A program made the translations under genes and the position numbers. Shown here in pieces: positions 1 to 9,030 of a stretch of DNA of 64,000 bases (within the stretch, counting starts at the first letter, position 1; each line of letters starts with the position of its first letter). The stretch is from NCBI GenBank assembly GCA_964454335.1, contig CAYVVT010000002.1, positions 62,001-126,000 on the forward strand, read 5' to 3'. This stretch comes from CAYVVT01 sp964454335 (GTDB taxonomy: Bacteria; Fidelibacterota; UBA8477; JABMPR01). The notes beneath the pieces were generated by a model. It was not told the origin of the DNA, made no database searches, and saw nothing but the letters and a program-made list of their open reading frames with translations.

Positions 1-285
1 GATGGGACACAGGTTCAGGATCGCTTTACATCCTATGCGGCTGCGAAAGCACTGACAGGTACCGGTGAGTTGGAAGGACTGGGTGCACTACAGGCACTGA
101 AAGCAAGACTTTCTGAACAGGAGGGGCCCATTGTCAGACGCTGGATAAAACAGCTGCAAGCGGCAGCCAAGCCGGAAGACGGACCCAGCAAGCTGAAGAA
201 GGAAGTGGAAGAACTTACCGAGAAACTCTCCAAGATCGAGATCAGATTACAGGATCTGGAGGCGAAGGAGGACAAAAAGTCGTGA
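1..285 (+). CDS. C-terminal part of a coiled-coil protein, truncated by the window start
   Basis: The reading frame is open from base 1 and ends in TGA at 283-285, so only the last 94 residues are visible. They contain a hydrophilic segment followed by a Lys/Glu heptad-like stretch (roughly residues 64-94 of the visible part) that looks like a coiled coil, ending in a charged EAKEDKKS tail. No catalytic motif is visible and I do not recognise the family. The stop overlaps the GTG start of the next gene (GTGA), so the two are probably translationally coupled. Confidence 0.6.
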   Translation, partial: DGTQVQDRFTSYAAAKALTGTGELEGLGALQALKARLSEQEGPIVRRWIKQLQAAAKPEDGPSKLKKEVEELTEKLSKIEIRLQDLEAKEDKKS

Positions 286-653
286 ATCGTACCCTGCTGA
301 TCTGCGGGATATTCGTTCTGATACTCTCCGGCATGGCCTGTTCCCGGGATGCTGAGGTGGAGATCTCGTTGAACATCGCTGAATTGAAATGCGAAGATGG
401 CCAGAATCTTATTGAAGGCTACCTGTTGGAACTTGAGGGGATCAGGGCAGTGGCCTCGAACATTGAAAAGCACCAGGTCTCGATTTATTACCGGACTCGC
501 TGGCTGAATGATATGACCATCCGGGAGAACCTTCTTGCGAAAGGATTCACTGTGGACGGTCAGTCAGGTGATCCCAATGCACGTCGTCGTCTGCCGGCCT
601 GCTGCCTGGCGGAGGCTGACAGCACAACGATACTGGAGACATCCGGATCATGA
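282..653 (+). CDS. Lipoprotein with a heavy-metal-associated (HMA)-like fold
   Basis: A 123-residue protein with an N-terminal hydrophobic signal ending in a plausible lipobox (SGMAC, about residue 20), so probably anchored in a membrane. The following ~70 residues have the HMA layout: a strand, a loop with a single Cys (LKCEDG), a helix with the LEGIRAV turn typical of HMA 'LPGV', then a VSIYY strand and a second helix. Only one of the two Cys of the usual CxxC copper site is present; a second Cys pair lies near the C-terminus (PACC). The GTG start overlaps the upstream stop, and its own stop overlaps the next ATG. A role in metal handling is inference. Confidence 0.6.
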   Translation: MNRTLLICGIFVLILSGMACSRDAEVEISLNIAELKCEDGQNLIEGYLLELEGIRAVASNIEKHQVSIYYRTRWLNDMTIRENLLAKGFTVDGQSGDPNARRRLPACCLAEADSTTILETSGS

Positions 654-1786
654 TCAGCCAGGAACAGTTCCGACAGCAATTCGATGTCAACAGACACCGC
701 CTCTACTTCAATCACGCGGCCTATGCTCCCATGTCGCGATCCGTCGTCAGGGCAATGTCCGATTACTTTCAGGTCCGTCTCGAGGGTGAACCCAACGCCT
801 GGGGCTATGTCGTAGAACGTTATGAGGGTCTACGTTCGAATTTTGCGTCCCTGGTGAATGCAGAACCGGACAGGGTTGCCATCGTCGCAAATACAGTCGT
901 GGGGATCAATGTGCTGGCAACCGGTCTCGACTGGCAGGCGGGTGACCGGATCATTCTGTATGAGAAGGAGTTCCCGGCTAATGTATTGCCCTTCACGAAT
1001 CTGAAGGGATCCGGAGTGGAGGTTGATTTCATTTCCGACCGCGAGGGTCGGGTCGATGTGCAACTCTTTGAGGCGGCATTGACCTCGCGAACCCGGCTGG
1101 TCTCCATCAGCAGCGTTCAATGGCTTACTGGTTACCGGGCAGACCTCAAGGCTCTGAGTGAACTTTGTCACGCCAGGGGGATCCTGCTTTGTGTTGACGG
1201 GATCCAGTCTGTGGGTGCCATCCCCATGGACGTGGACCATTCTGGTATCGATATGCTTGTCGCAGGAGGCCATAAGTGGCAGATGTCACCCCTCGGCACA
1301 GGTCTGCTCTACCTCACAGAGGAATTGCAGGAACGCCTGAAAATGGGAGCTATGGGCTACATGGGCAAAGTGGATCCTGAGGATTATCTGAATTTCAATC
1401 AACCCCTGAGTCCCCATGCCCGACGCTATGAGATGGGCGCATTCCCGGCCCCCAGTATTATCGGTGCCCAGATAGCCACTAAACTGCTGCTGGAAGCTGG
1501 TATTGAGAATATCCAGAGCCATCTTCGCGCGCTTCTGCATCAGTTCAGAAAGGGACTGACGGACATACCCTATCGTTGCCGATACGAATTTGATGATCAT
1601 GAGTCAGCCGGGATCCTCATCTTCGGACATCAGGACTCCCGACGGAATCCGGAAGTCTATGACAAAATGGTGGCAGCCGGTGTGAATCTTTCACTCCGGG
1701 ACGGCTGGCTACGACTTTCACCCCATTATTTCATAAATGCCGATGATGTTTCAAAATTGCTGGATATTCTCGAAGGGATCCGCTGA
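650..1786 (+). CDS. PLP-dependent class V aminotransferase-fold enzyme (cysteine desulfurase / epimerase-like)
   Basis: A 378-residue fold-type I PLP enzyme of the class V family. The N-terminus has the NHAAYAPMS loop typical of selenocysteine-lyase / isopenicillin-N-epimerase relatives. The PLP aspartate lies in CVDGIQS (D183) and the Schiff-base lysine in AGGHKWQ (K209). Length is normal for the family. I see no convincing desulfurase Cys loop, so the exact reaction (desulfuration, epimerisation or transamination) stays open. The start ATG overlaps the stop of the HMA-like lipoprotein gene, suggesting an operon. Confidence 0.8.
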   Translation: MISQEQFRQQFDVNRHRLYFNHAAYAPMSRSVVRAMSDYFQVRLEGEPNAWGYVVERYEGLRSNFASLVNAEPDRVAIVANTVVGINVLATGLDWQAGDRIILYEKEFPANVLPFTNLKGSGVEVDFISDREGRVDVQLFEAALTSRTRLVSISSVQWLTGYRADLKALSELCHARGILLCVDGIQSVGAIPMDVDHSGIDMLVAGGHKWQMSPLGTGLLYLTEELQERLKMGAMGYMGKVDPEDYLNFNQPLSPHARRYEMGAFPAPSIIGAQIATKLLLEAGIENIQSHLRALLHQFRKGLTDIPYRCRYEFDDHESAGILIFGHQDSRRNPEVYDKMVAAGVNLSLRDGWLRLSPHYFINADDVSKLLDILEGIR

Positions 1787-1800
1787 ACGGGAATGGTTAA

Positions 1801-2187
1801 ATGAGCTATTATTTCAAAAAAGAAACTGTTCTGCCTTTTGAGGCAGCTGTCAAGAAAGTCACAGAGAATCTGAAGGCGGAGGGTTTTGGTGTGCTTACAG
1901 AGATCGATGTCAGCGACACCCTCAAGCAGAAACTGGATGTTGATCTGAAACCATATCGTATCCTGGGAGCCTGCAATCCGCCTTTCGCCTATGAGGCATT
2001 AAAGCATGAACCGCACATTGGTACCATGCTGCCCTGCAATGTCATTGTCCGGTCACTTGATTCCGGGAATACCGAGGTCGCAGCAGTAGATCCAGTGGCT
2101 TCCATGAGTGCGGTACCCAATCCTGATCTGCAACAAATTGCTGATGAAGTCCGCAATAAACTTCGCAAAGTGATCGAAAGACTATAG
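1801..2187 (+). CDS. DUF302 family protein
   Basis: A 128-residue soluble protein matching the DUF302 pattern: an N-terminal segment (residues 1-40) with the GFGVLTEIDV strand, a middle YRILGACNPPFAYEAL segment, and the IGTMLPCNVIVR motif before an acidic C-terminal helix. The family has no established function and occurs in many bacteria, often near redox or sulfur genes. It starts 14 bases after the class V enzyme gene ends, so it is probably cotranscribed. No signal peptide is visible. Confidence 0.8.
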   Translation: MSYYFKKETVLPFEAAVKKVTENLKAEGFGVLTEIDVSDTLKQKLDVDLKPYRILGACNPPFAYEALKHEPHIGTMLPCNVIVRSLDSGNTEVAAVDPVASMSAVPNPDLQQIADEVRNKLRKVIERL

Positions 2188-2260
2188 GATTATGATCACC
2201 GGATCCGGGTGAGTGTGGCAGGTTCACCCGTGTTAAGGTGTTCAAACATAAGGAGGGATC

Positions 2261-3727
2261 ATGAACTCCCAGCACATGAAACAGACGCTAATACTTCTAC
2301 TGGGTATCATTATAATGCTTATGCCGGGGTGCAGTCAGGAAGCTGCAGAGAAGGTACCCATTACCACGAGTTCTCCAGAAGCCCTGAAAGCATATCTTCA
2401 AGCCAGGGACCTCAGTGAGAAACTCCAGGGACAGGAATCCCTCGAGTTTTATCAGAAAGCAGTTGAGTTGGATCCTGAGTTTGCCATGGCACATCTGAAC
2501 ATGTCCCTGGCGCAACCCAGTGCCCGGGAATTCTTCGCTTCCCTGGAGAAGGCCAAAGCCCTCGTTGAGAAGGTTACTGAAGGCGAGAAATTGTGGATCC
2601 TTGGATTTGATGCAGGTGTGAACGGACACCAGGAACACCAGCGTGAATACTATGAGCAATTGGTCTCACTCTATCCAGAAGACGAACGTGCATTGAACCT
2701 CCTGGGAAATCATTTCTTTGGAGTACAGGACTGGGATGCAGCTATCGCTGCCTATAAGAAGGCAATCCTGGTGAATCCGGATTTTTCACAACCGTATAAC
2801 CAGCTTGGCTATGCCCAGCGCTTCCTGGAGAATTATCAGGAGGCTGAAGATGCATTCAAGCGCTATGTAGAGCTCATTCCCGATGATCCGAATCCCTATG
2901 ATTCATATGCGGAACTCCTGCTCAAGCTCGGACGCTTCGAGGAATCCATCGAGAAATACCGGAAAGCCCTGGAGGTCAACCCGAACTTTGTGGCCTCTCA
3001 TGTAGGCATAGCTACCAACTATAATTATCTCGAGCAGTATGAAGAGGCACGCAAACAGCTGGATCACCTTCTGAGTATCGCCCGGAATGAAGGTGAAACG
3101 AGGGCTGCCTTGATAGCCAAAACCGTCAGCTATGCGGCAGAAGGACTCTTCCAGGAAGCCTTGACCACCCAGGATGCTCAGTTTGCTCTGGATGCCGAGA
3201 CCGGTGATGCGGCAAACATGGCCGGCGATCTGAACCTCAAGGGCCTGCTCTATCTTGAACTGGATGCCGCCGACAGTGCTCAGACGGTCTTCACCAGAGC
3301 TATAGAGATCATCGAAGGCTCTGACCTCAGCGATCCAGTGAAGGTGAACAACCAGCGTAATTACATGTACAACATGGGCCGGGTGCACGTTGCCCGGGGG
3401 GATCTTGATGATGCCAAGGCCATCGCCCAGGAACTGTTGCAGGCGGCGGGCGATGCCGGAAATACATTTCAGGTGCGACAGGCCTATGAGCTAAAAGGCA
3501 TCATCGCACTGGAAGAACGTGACTATACCGCCGCCATCGCAGCTCTTGGTGGCGCAAATCAGCAGAATCCCTATAATCTGTACCGGATCGCCCTGGCATA
3601 TGATGGACTGGGGAATCTTGAAGAAGCCAAGCTCATGGCCGAACGTGCCGCGAATTTCAACGCGCTTAATCTGTTAAACCAGGTCTTCATCCGCGAGAAG
3701 GCGATGAATTTCGCAGCTTCACTTTGA
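2261..3727 (+). CDS. TPR-repeat lipoprotein
   Basis: A 488-residue protein. The N-terminus is a lipoprotein signal (hydrophobic core then LMPGC), followed by a run of tetratricopeptide-like helix pairs from about residue 45 to the end, with recognisable TPR signatures around NPDFSQPYNQLGYA and NPNFVASHVGIATN. TPR arrays serve as protein-binding scaffolds; the partner is unknown. A strong Shine-Dalgarno site (AAGGAGGG, seven to eight bases ahead of ATG) fixes the start. A 15-bp terminator hairpin follows the stop. Confidence 0.85.
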   Translation: MNSQHMKQTLILLLGIIIMLMPGCSQEAAEKVPITTSSPEALKAYLQARDLSEKLQGQESLEFYQKAVELDPEFAMAHLNMSLAQPSAREFFASLEKAKALVEKVTEGEKLWILGFDAGVNGHQEHQREYYEQLVSLYPEDERALNLLGNHFFGVQDWDAAIAAYKKAILVNPDFSQPYNQLGYAQRFLENYQEAEDAFKRYVELIPDDPNPYDSYAELLLKLGRFEESIEKYRKALEVNPNFVASHVGIATNYNYLEQYEEARKQLDHLLSIARNEGETRAALIAKTVSYAAEGLFQEALTTQDAQFALDAETGDAANMAGDLNLKGLLYLELDAADSAQTVFTRAIEIIEGSDLSDPVKVNNQRNYMYNMGRVHVARGDLDDAKAIAQELLQAAGDAGNTFQVRQAYELKGIIALEERDYTAAIAALGGANQQNPYNLYRIALAYDGLGNLEEAKLMAERAANFNALNLLNQVFIREKAMNFAASL

Positions 3728-3745
3728 TCCCAAGATAGCGTGGAT

Positions 3746-3780
3746 AAGAAGAAGCCGTCCATAGCGGACGGCTTCTTCTT
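3746..3780. terminator. Bidirectional intrinsic terminator between convergent genes
   Basis: A perfect 15-bp inverted repeat (3746-3760 and 3766-3780) with a 5-base loop. The outer arms are A/G-rich on one side and T/C-rich on the other, so either strand gives a hairpin ending in a pyrimidine-rich run. It lies between the plus-strand TPR gene and the minus-strand M20 peptidase gene. Confidence 0.75.
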
Positions 3781-3783
3781 ATA

Positions 3784-3805
3784 GTCACGAATCACGAATT
3801 ACGAG
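3784..3805. repeat. Short tandem heptamer repeat (TCACGAA type)
   Basis: Immediately after the terminator the sequence reads as three imperfect 7-base units (TCACGAA, TCACGAA, TTACGAG). Similar units occur after the nusB terminator near 63,606 and, more loosely, after the U32 gene near 57,478. Confidence 0.45.
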
Positions 3806-3862
3806 AAGGCTTCACCACGAACGCTCTCCTCGTTTACCCTCGCGGGTACCGTTCGGGATGCT

Positions 3863-5230
3863 TTAAAGCTTCCCAACCTCCTCCAGGAACATCGCGATAC
3901 TCAGAATGCCCTTGTGGTAGTTATCCAATGAGAAATTCTCGTTGGGTGCGTGGGCGTTCTGGTCCGGAAGACCAAATCCCAACAGCAGTACCGGGCAATG
4001 CAGTGCATCGGCAAAGTCCTTCACAATGGGTATGGAGCCGCCTTCACGGATGTAGTCGGCCTCTTCCCCGAAGGCTTTTTCCATGGCTCGAATGGCTGCC
4101 TGAAGTCCTGGATTGTCAAGATCGGTGATATATCCATAACCACCATGCATGGCATCGACCTCCACCTTCACCTGTGGCGGTGCGATGCTCTCGATGAAGG
4201 ACTGGAATTGGGCAGCGATCTTCTCGGGATCCTGATTGGCTACCAGCCTCATGGAGACCTTGGCATGTGCTTCCGCCGGGATGACCGTTTTTGCCCCGGT
4301 GCCCTGGAAACCACCCCAGATACCGTTGACATCAAACGTAGGACGCGCCCAGAGCCGTTCCAGGTGCGTATAGCCTGACTCACCGAACAGTCCCGGGGCA
4401 CCGATGCCACCGGCAAATGCCTGCTCATCAAAGGGCAGTTTCGCTAATTTTGCACGTTCATCATCACTGAGCGGTAAAACCTCATCGTAAAATCCGGGGA
4501 TCTGGATCTTCCCATTCTCATCTTTCACGGCCGCCAGCATGTCAACCAGCGCATTGATGGGATTGATTACGGCACCGCCGAATGAGCCGGAATGGAGATC
4601 GGTATCCGTCCCGGTGACATCAACCTGCAGGTAGGTCAGGCCGCGAAGGCCATAGGTCACACCGGGATAACCCTCCCTGAACATGGGCGTATCGGAGATC
4701 ACTACATAATCCGCCTGGATCTTTTCACGGTAGGTATCAATAAATTCTCCCAGGTGTGCCGAGCCGATCTCTTCTTCTCCTTCCAGAAGGAATTTGACAT
4801 TAACAGGCAATTCACCCTTCTGTGTGAGCCAGGCTTCAACTGCCTTGAGATGGATGTAGAGCTGTCCCTTGTCGTCTGCAGAACCCCGGGCGAAGATCTT
4901 GTTCCCGTGGATCACGGGTTCGAAGGGGGGCGAATCCCACAGCTCCACCGGATCGACCGGCTGTACATCATAGTGACCATAGATCAGCAGGGTGGGTTGA
5001 TCAGCAGCTTTCAACCATTCGCCATAGACCACCGGGTGCCCGGCAGTGGGGATCACCTCTACGGCATCAAGACCAATGCGCTGCATCTCCTGCTCAAGAT
5101 GCCCGGCCATATCGGCCATGGCATCCTTGTGATCCGGCGATGAGCTGATGCTGGGTATCCTGAGGATCTCAACCAGCTCGTCCTCATAGCGCTGCTTGTT
5201 CTCGCCGATGTATTGACTGACATCCTGCAT
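3863..5230 (-). CDS. M20 family metallopeptidase (dipeptidase-like)
   Basis: A 455-residue M20 peptidase, the usual length for the dipeptidase / CNDP-like branch. Metal and catalytic residues are visible: H86 and D88 in YGHYDVQP, D119 in GSADDKG, the EGEEEIGS motif at 150-157, and a late His in the NAHAPNE segment. The lid (dimerisation) domain sits in the middle around the HSGSFGG motif. No signal peptide, so it probably acts in the cytoplasm on short peptides. It lies 5 bases downstream of the M3 peptidase gene, in line with one peptide-degradation operon. Confidence 0.9.
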   Translation of the reverse strand: MQDVSQYIGENKQRYEDELVEILRIPSISSSPDHKDAMADMAGHLEQEMQRIGLDAVEVIPTAGHPVVYGEWLKAADQPTLLIYGHYDVQPVDPVELWDSPPFEPVIHGNKIFARGSADDKGQLYIHLKAVEAWLTQKGELPVNVKFLLEGEEEIGSAHLGEFIDTYREKIQADYVVISDTPMFREGYPGVTYGLRGLTYLQVDVTGTDTDLHSGSFGGAVINPINALVDMLAAVKDENGKIQIPGFYDEVLPLSDDERAKLAKLPFDEQAFAGGIGAPGLFGESGYTHLERLWARPTFDVNGIWGGFQGTGAKTVIPAEAHAKVSMRLVANQDPEKIAAQFQSFIESIAPPQVKVEVDAMHGGYGYITDLDNPGLQAAIRAMEKAFGEEADYIREGGSIPIVKDFADALHCPVLLLGFGLPDQNAHAPNENFSLDNYHKGILSIAMFLEEVGKL

Positions 5231-5235
5231 GTGTG

Positions 5236-6942
5236 CTAATCCTCCAATGCTGTTAATTCTGATTGTACAAAGGCCATCAGGCTGCGGATGGTCTCTGCTG
5301 AAAAGTCAAATTCGATACCCATGGCCTGCCATACCTCGGGCAAGGCTTTTGAACTGCCCAGGCTCAATCCGCGGATATATCCATCCAACGCGGATTCAGG
5401 ATCTTCCTTGAACAATCGATATACCTGTAGTGCCCCCAGTTGTGCGATCCCGTATTCAATGTAATAGAAGGGAACACCAAAGATGTGCAGCTGACGTTGC
5501 CAACCGTTGCGGAGATAGTGTTCGTAACCCTCCCAGTTCACCAGTCCGGATCCGAAGCGATCATTCAGTTCCACAAAGGTGCTGTCCCGTTCTTCCCGAC
5601 TGTGGTCCGGATTCAGATAGATCCAGTGCTGAAAGGCATCCACCGTGGCGCACCAGGGGAAGAACTTGATGATCCCCTCCAGATGCTCCCGCCGGGCACG
5701 AATATGGTCCTCTTCATTATAGAACCGGTCCCAGAGTCCGGCGGTCATCAGTTCCATACTCATACTTGCGGTTTCGGCCATCTCTGCCGGCGTATCACGG
5801 TACTGGAGCAGACTTTCCGAATTGGTGAGGAAGGTGTGCATGGCATGACCGCCTTCGTGGCACATGGTGACCACGTTCTGGTGTACACCGGCGGCATTCA
5901 TGAATATGAAGGGCATCCCGGTGATCTCGAGGCCGTAATTGTAGCCGCCAGGTGCCTTGCCCTTCCGGGATTCAAGGTCGAACAGCCCGGCCTTGTCCAT
6001 AGCCCGGAGATTCTTGCCAAACTGCGGATGGACATTGTCAAAGATGTCGATGGTCCTTTCCAGGAGCTCCTGACCTTTCTCAAAGGGTTTGAGCGGTTCC
6101 TGGCCCAGTGGCTCACCGATGAGATCCCAGGGCCTGTAGTCATCTTCGGCCAGACCGAGTTTTTTCCGGTGATCCCGGATGATCTGTCTGGAAAGCGGCA
6201 CCACATGATCAGCAATACTGTTCTGGAAGCTGATGGCGTCCTGGGGTGTATAATCGAAACGCTTCAGCAGGTCATGCTGATAATCACGAAAGGTATCATA
6301 ACCAGCATTTCCTGCGATCTGATGACGCAACTTGATCATCTCATCGAAGACTTCATCTGCATCAGATTTGATCCCATAACGTGCCTCATTGATGGCCAGC
6401 CAGGCCTCTTCCCTGCGTTTGCGGTCGGAGGATTCCAGCCGGACACCCGCTTTAGGGAGCGGCATTTCCTCCCCATCCAGTGTAACGGTCAGACCACCCG
6501 TGAGCTGATCATAACGGGTGGAAAGTTTTGACAGTTCAGCATTCAGAGGCACATTCTCCTCCCGGAACATCTCTAGTTCTCGCTTGAGATTGCGCTTGAG
6601 TTGCTGATAGCGGTCTGCGGATAGCTCATCGAAGGCTGGATGGTCGGTGATCTTTTTCTCAACTTTATTTCCCGCGGTCTCAACCTCAGGATTGATCTGG
6701 GTGCTGAACAGCTGGAAGCGATCCACATGATCCTGGTTGTCGGTTTCCCGGGACATGTTGATGTATGACCAGGCATATTGCTCGTGGAAGACACTCAGGG
6801 TTTCACTGTACTGAACGATGAGCTGTTCAAGTTCCCTTCCGTTCTCAGGGGTATTCTCAAAAAGACGATCAAAAAAGGGCTTGATATCATCCCATGTGTT
6901 TATCTCAAGATCATTGGGGATAAATCCGGTGGGTGTATACAT
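5236..6942 (-). CDS. M3 family oligoendopeptidase (PepF-like)
   Basis: A 568-residue zinc endopeptidase. The HEGGHAMH metal-binding motif sits at residues 362-369, and the downstream Glu ligand region (TPAEMAETAS) is present, as in M3B/PepF enzymes. I chose the internal ATG at 6942 over a start 13 codons earlier because an AAGGAG Shine-Dalgarno site lies seven bases before it and the PepF alignment begins there. No signal peptide, so probably cytoplasmic cleavage of oligopeptides. The downstream M20 gene follows after 5 bases and would finish peptide breakdown. Confidence 0.9.
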   Translation of the reverse strand: MYTPTGFIPNDLEINTWDDIKPFFDRLFENTPENGRELEQLIVQYSETLSVFHEQYAWSYINMSRETDNQDHVDRFQLFSTQINPEVETAGNKVEKKITDHPAFDELSADRYQQLKRNLKRELEMFREENVPLNAELSKLSTRYDQLTGGLTVTLDGEEMPLPKAGVRLESSDRKRREEAWLAINEARYGIKSDADEVFDEMIKLRHQIAGNAGYDTFRDYQHDLLKRFDYTPQDAISFQNSIADHVVPLSRQIIRDHRKKLGLAEDDYRPWDLIGEPLGQEPLKPFEKGQELLERTIDIFDNVHPQFGKNLRAMDKAGLFDLESRKGKAPGGYNYGLEITGMPFIFMNAAGVHQNVVTMCHEGGHAMHTFLTNSESLLQYRDTPAEMAETASMSMELMTAGLWDRFYNEEDHIRARREHLEGIIKFFPWCATVDAFQHWIYLNPDHSREERDSTFVELNDRFGSGLVNWEGYEHYLRNGWQRQLHIFGVPFYYIEYGIAQLGALQVYRLFKEDPESALDGYIRGLSLGSSKALPEVWQAMGIEFDFSAETIRSLMAFVQSELTALED

Positions 6943-7154
6943 ACGGTGGCTCCTTGGCTGTTGAAGGAATCTCTGGATCAAAATTGCATTTTAAGGATAG
7001 CCCTGCATGTATCAAGCCAAAAAGTATGTAATAATGATCAAGAATCCCGATAAGGCAGAATGAGCTCTGCGTCATGCTTTCCCATGGCTTTTCTATTGCA
7101 CATTGGAACCTGTAGATTGATGTTTGCAAAATCACATTTGAAGGATCAAGCCTG

Positions 7155-7997
7155 ATGCATATAGGACCTTACGAGATCATTCCAGTCGTCACCAGCCGCT
7201 TTGGACTCGACGGCGGAGCCATGTTCGGTATCGTCCCCAAACCACTGTGGAGCCGGAAGGTGCGGGTAGATGACATGAACCGTATTGATATGGTGACCCG
7301 CACCCTGATCCTGCGATCAGCGGACCGCGTCATCCTGGTGGATACGGGCAATGGTGACAAATGGGAGGAGAAGTATCGCAACATCTACCGCATCGAAACG
7401 GAGCAGTATGTTCTGCCCAGAAGCCTGGCGGAACACCAGATCTCAGTCGAGGATGTCACCGATGTGATCTGTACACACTTGCATTTTGATCATGTGGGTG
7501 GAAATACAAGGTTGGAGAGCGATAAACCCGTCCCGGTCTTTCCCAACGCAGACTATTGGGTGCAGGAATCAAACTGGGAACTGGCCAATTCACCTTCAGA
7601 GAAGGACCAGGCCTCCTATCTGTCGGAGAACTGGAAGGTCCTGGCTGAAAATGGAATGCTGCAGATCCTCAAGGGCGACCGGGAACTGTTCGAGAATATC
7701 CGCCTTGAGATCGTGAATGGACACACCACCGGCCAGCAGTTGCCCATCGTCTCGGATGGGACCCGGACCCTGATGTATGGAGGCGATCTCTTTCCCATGA
7801 GTGCCCACATCCCGGTCCCCTGGGTCATGGCTTACGACATCGCACCCATGAAGTCCATTGCTGAGAAGAATCGTTTGCTGCCGCAGATGGTAGAGGAGGA
7901 TTGGACACTGTTCTTTGAGCACGATCCGCAGGTGACGGCCTGTAAGATCGAGCATGGACCCAAAGGCTATATGTCCGGAGAGAGCGTTCAGCTTTGA
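7155..7997 (+). CDS. Metallo-beta-lactamase-fold hydrolase
   Basis: A 280-residue MBL-fold protein with the dinuclear zinc motif THLHFDHVGGN near residues 108-118, an early VDTGNGDKW strand, a later NGHTTGQQ His and the GGDLFPMSAH Asp/His pair. The overall pattern resembles lactonase-like and phosphodiesterase-like subfamilies; the substrate cannot be told from sequence. There is no signal peptide. Its stop overlaps the possible TTG start of the queG-like gene, so the pair is probably cotranscribed. Confidence 0.8.
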   Translation: MHIGPYEIIPVVTSRFGLDGGAMFGIVPKPLWSRKVRVDDMNRIDMVTRTLILRSADRVILVDTGNGDKWEEKYRNIYRIETEQYVLPRSLAEHQISVEDVTDVICTHLHFDHVGGNTRLESDKPVPVFPNADYWVQESNWELANSPSEKDQASYLSENWKVLAENGMLQILKGDRELFENIRLEIVNGHTTGQQLPIVSDGTRTLMYGGDLFPMSAHIPVPWVMAYDIAPMKSIAEKNRLLPQMVEEDWTLFFEHDPQVTACKIEHGPKGYMSGESVQL

Positions 7998-8941
7998 CCT
8001 CCATGAATAGAACCCTGACACGAGACGATCTGGAACAGGCGGTCTTTGAAGCCCGTCTGGATATGGCCGGTGTGGCCCGGATCGATGACCTGAGTGGATT
8101 CGCCCGTCTGGATGAGTGGCTCAAGTTGGGTTTCCATGGAGAGATGGATTACATGGCCAGGTTGGTGGAGAAACGTCTGGATCCGGCACTCCTGCTTGAG
8201 AATGCGGTTTCCATTATCGTGGTCTTTCAGAATTACTATCAACACAGCTCGCCGGGAACGAATTCAATTGAGGGTGTGATCTCGAGATATGCCTGGGGAC
8301 AGGATTACCACACACGGCTGAAGGACCGGCTGTATCGTCTGGCCATATCCCTGTTCGGTGAACTCGAGCCGAGTGAGCGAAAGCAGACATACAGAGTATT
8401 TGTTGATTCAGCTCCGGTGATGGAAAAGGTCTGGGCCCAGATCGCAGGCCTGGGCTGGCAGGGGAAACACACCAATCTCATCACCAGGGAACTGGGTAGC
8501 TGGGGATTCCTGGGTGTCATTCTCACGATAGCAGAATTTGACGAATATGATGAGCCGGCCCTTGACCATTGTGGCACCTGTACGGCCTGTATCGATGCCT
8601 GTCCGACAAACGCCATTGTCGAACCATACCTGCTTGACGCCGCCAAGTGCATCTCCTACGGGACCATTGAGTTGAAAGCCTACCAGGAGATCCCAGCCGA
8701 GATCAGAAGTGGAATGGGTGACTGGTTGTTCGGCTGCGACATCTGTCAGGACGTCTGTCCCTGGAACCGATTTGCTGAAGAACATCAGACAGGGGATTAT
8801 GTACCATTGGATCTATGGCGAAAGACACCGGAGGAGTTCATTGGCTCAGGCGATGATGCAGACCTGAGGAACAGTCCTCTGGCTAGACCGGGGATCGCTG
8901 GTTTGAAGAGAAATCTTGATTCAAGGAACGTATCCCAATAG
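7994..8941 (+). CDS. queG: Epoxyqueuosine reductase QueG
   Basis: A 315-residue cobalamin-dependent iron-sulfur enzyme that makes the last step of queuosine synthesis in tRNA. Two ferredoxin-type cysteine clusters are clear: CGTCTACIDACP and GCDICQDVCPWN. The N-terminal half has the family's RYAWGQDYH and WQGKHTNLI motifs. It lacks the extra C-terminal HEAT-like repeats of longer homologues, as in many bacteria. The frame can start at TTG 7994, overlapping the upstream stop, or at ATG 8003; both leave the domain intact. Confidence 0.9.
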   Translation: MTSMNRTLTRDDLEQAVFEARLDMAGVARIDDLSGFARLDEWLKLGFHGEMDYMARLVEKRLDPALLLENAVSIIVVFQNYYQHSSPGTNSIEGVISRYAWGQDYHTRLKDRLYRLAISLFGELEPSERKQTYRVFVDSAPVMEKVWAQIAGLGWQGKHTNLITRELGSWGFLGVILTIAEFDEYDEPALDHCGTCTACIDACPTNAIVEPYLLDAAKCISYGTIELKAYQEIPAEIRSGMGDWLFGCDICQDVCPWNRFAEEHQTGDYVPLDLWRKTPEEFIGSGDDADLRNSPLARPGIAGLKRNLDSRNVSQ

Positions 8942-8982
8942 GAACCCCCAAGCTGAAAGCAGGGGAAAACGCAAAGCTATTA

Positions 8983-9002
8983 CCACAGCCTTCAGGCTGT
9001 GG
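8983..9002. terminator. Candidate hairpin terminator between convergent genes
   Basis: A perfect 8-bp stem (CCACAGCC / GGCTGTGG) with a TTCA loop lies between queG (plus) and the carbonic-anhydrase-like gene (minus). It lacks a clear T-run, so it may act weakly or be a transcript-stabilising hairpin. Confidence 0.4.
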
Positions 9003-9030
9003 AATATCTCATCAAACCGTCTGATATTAT

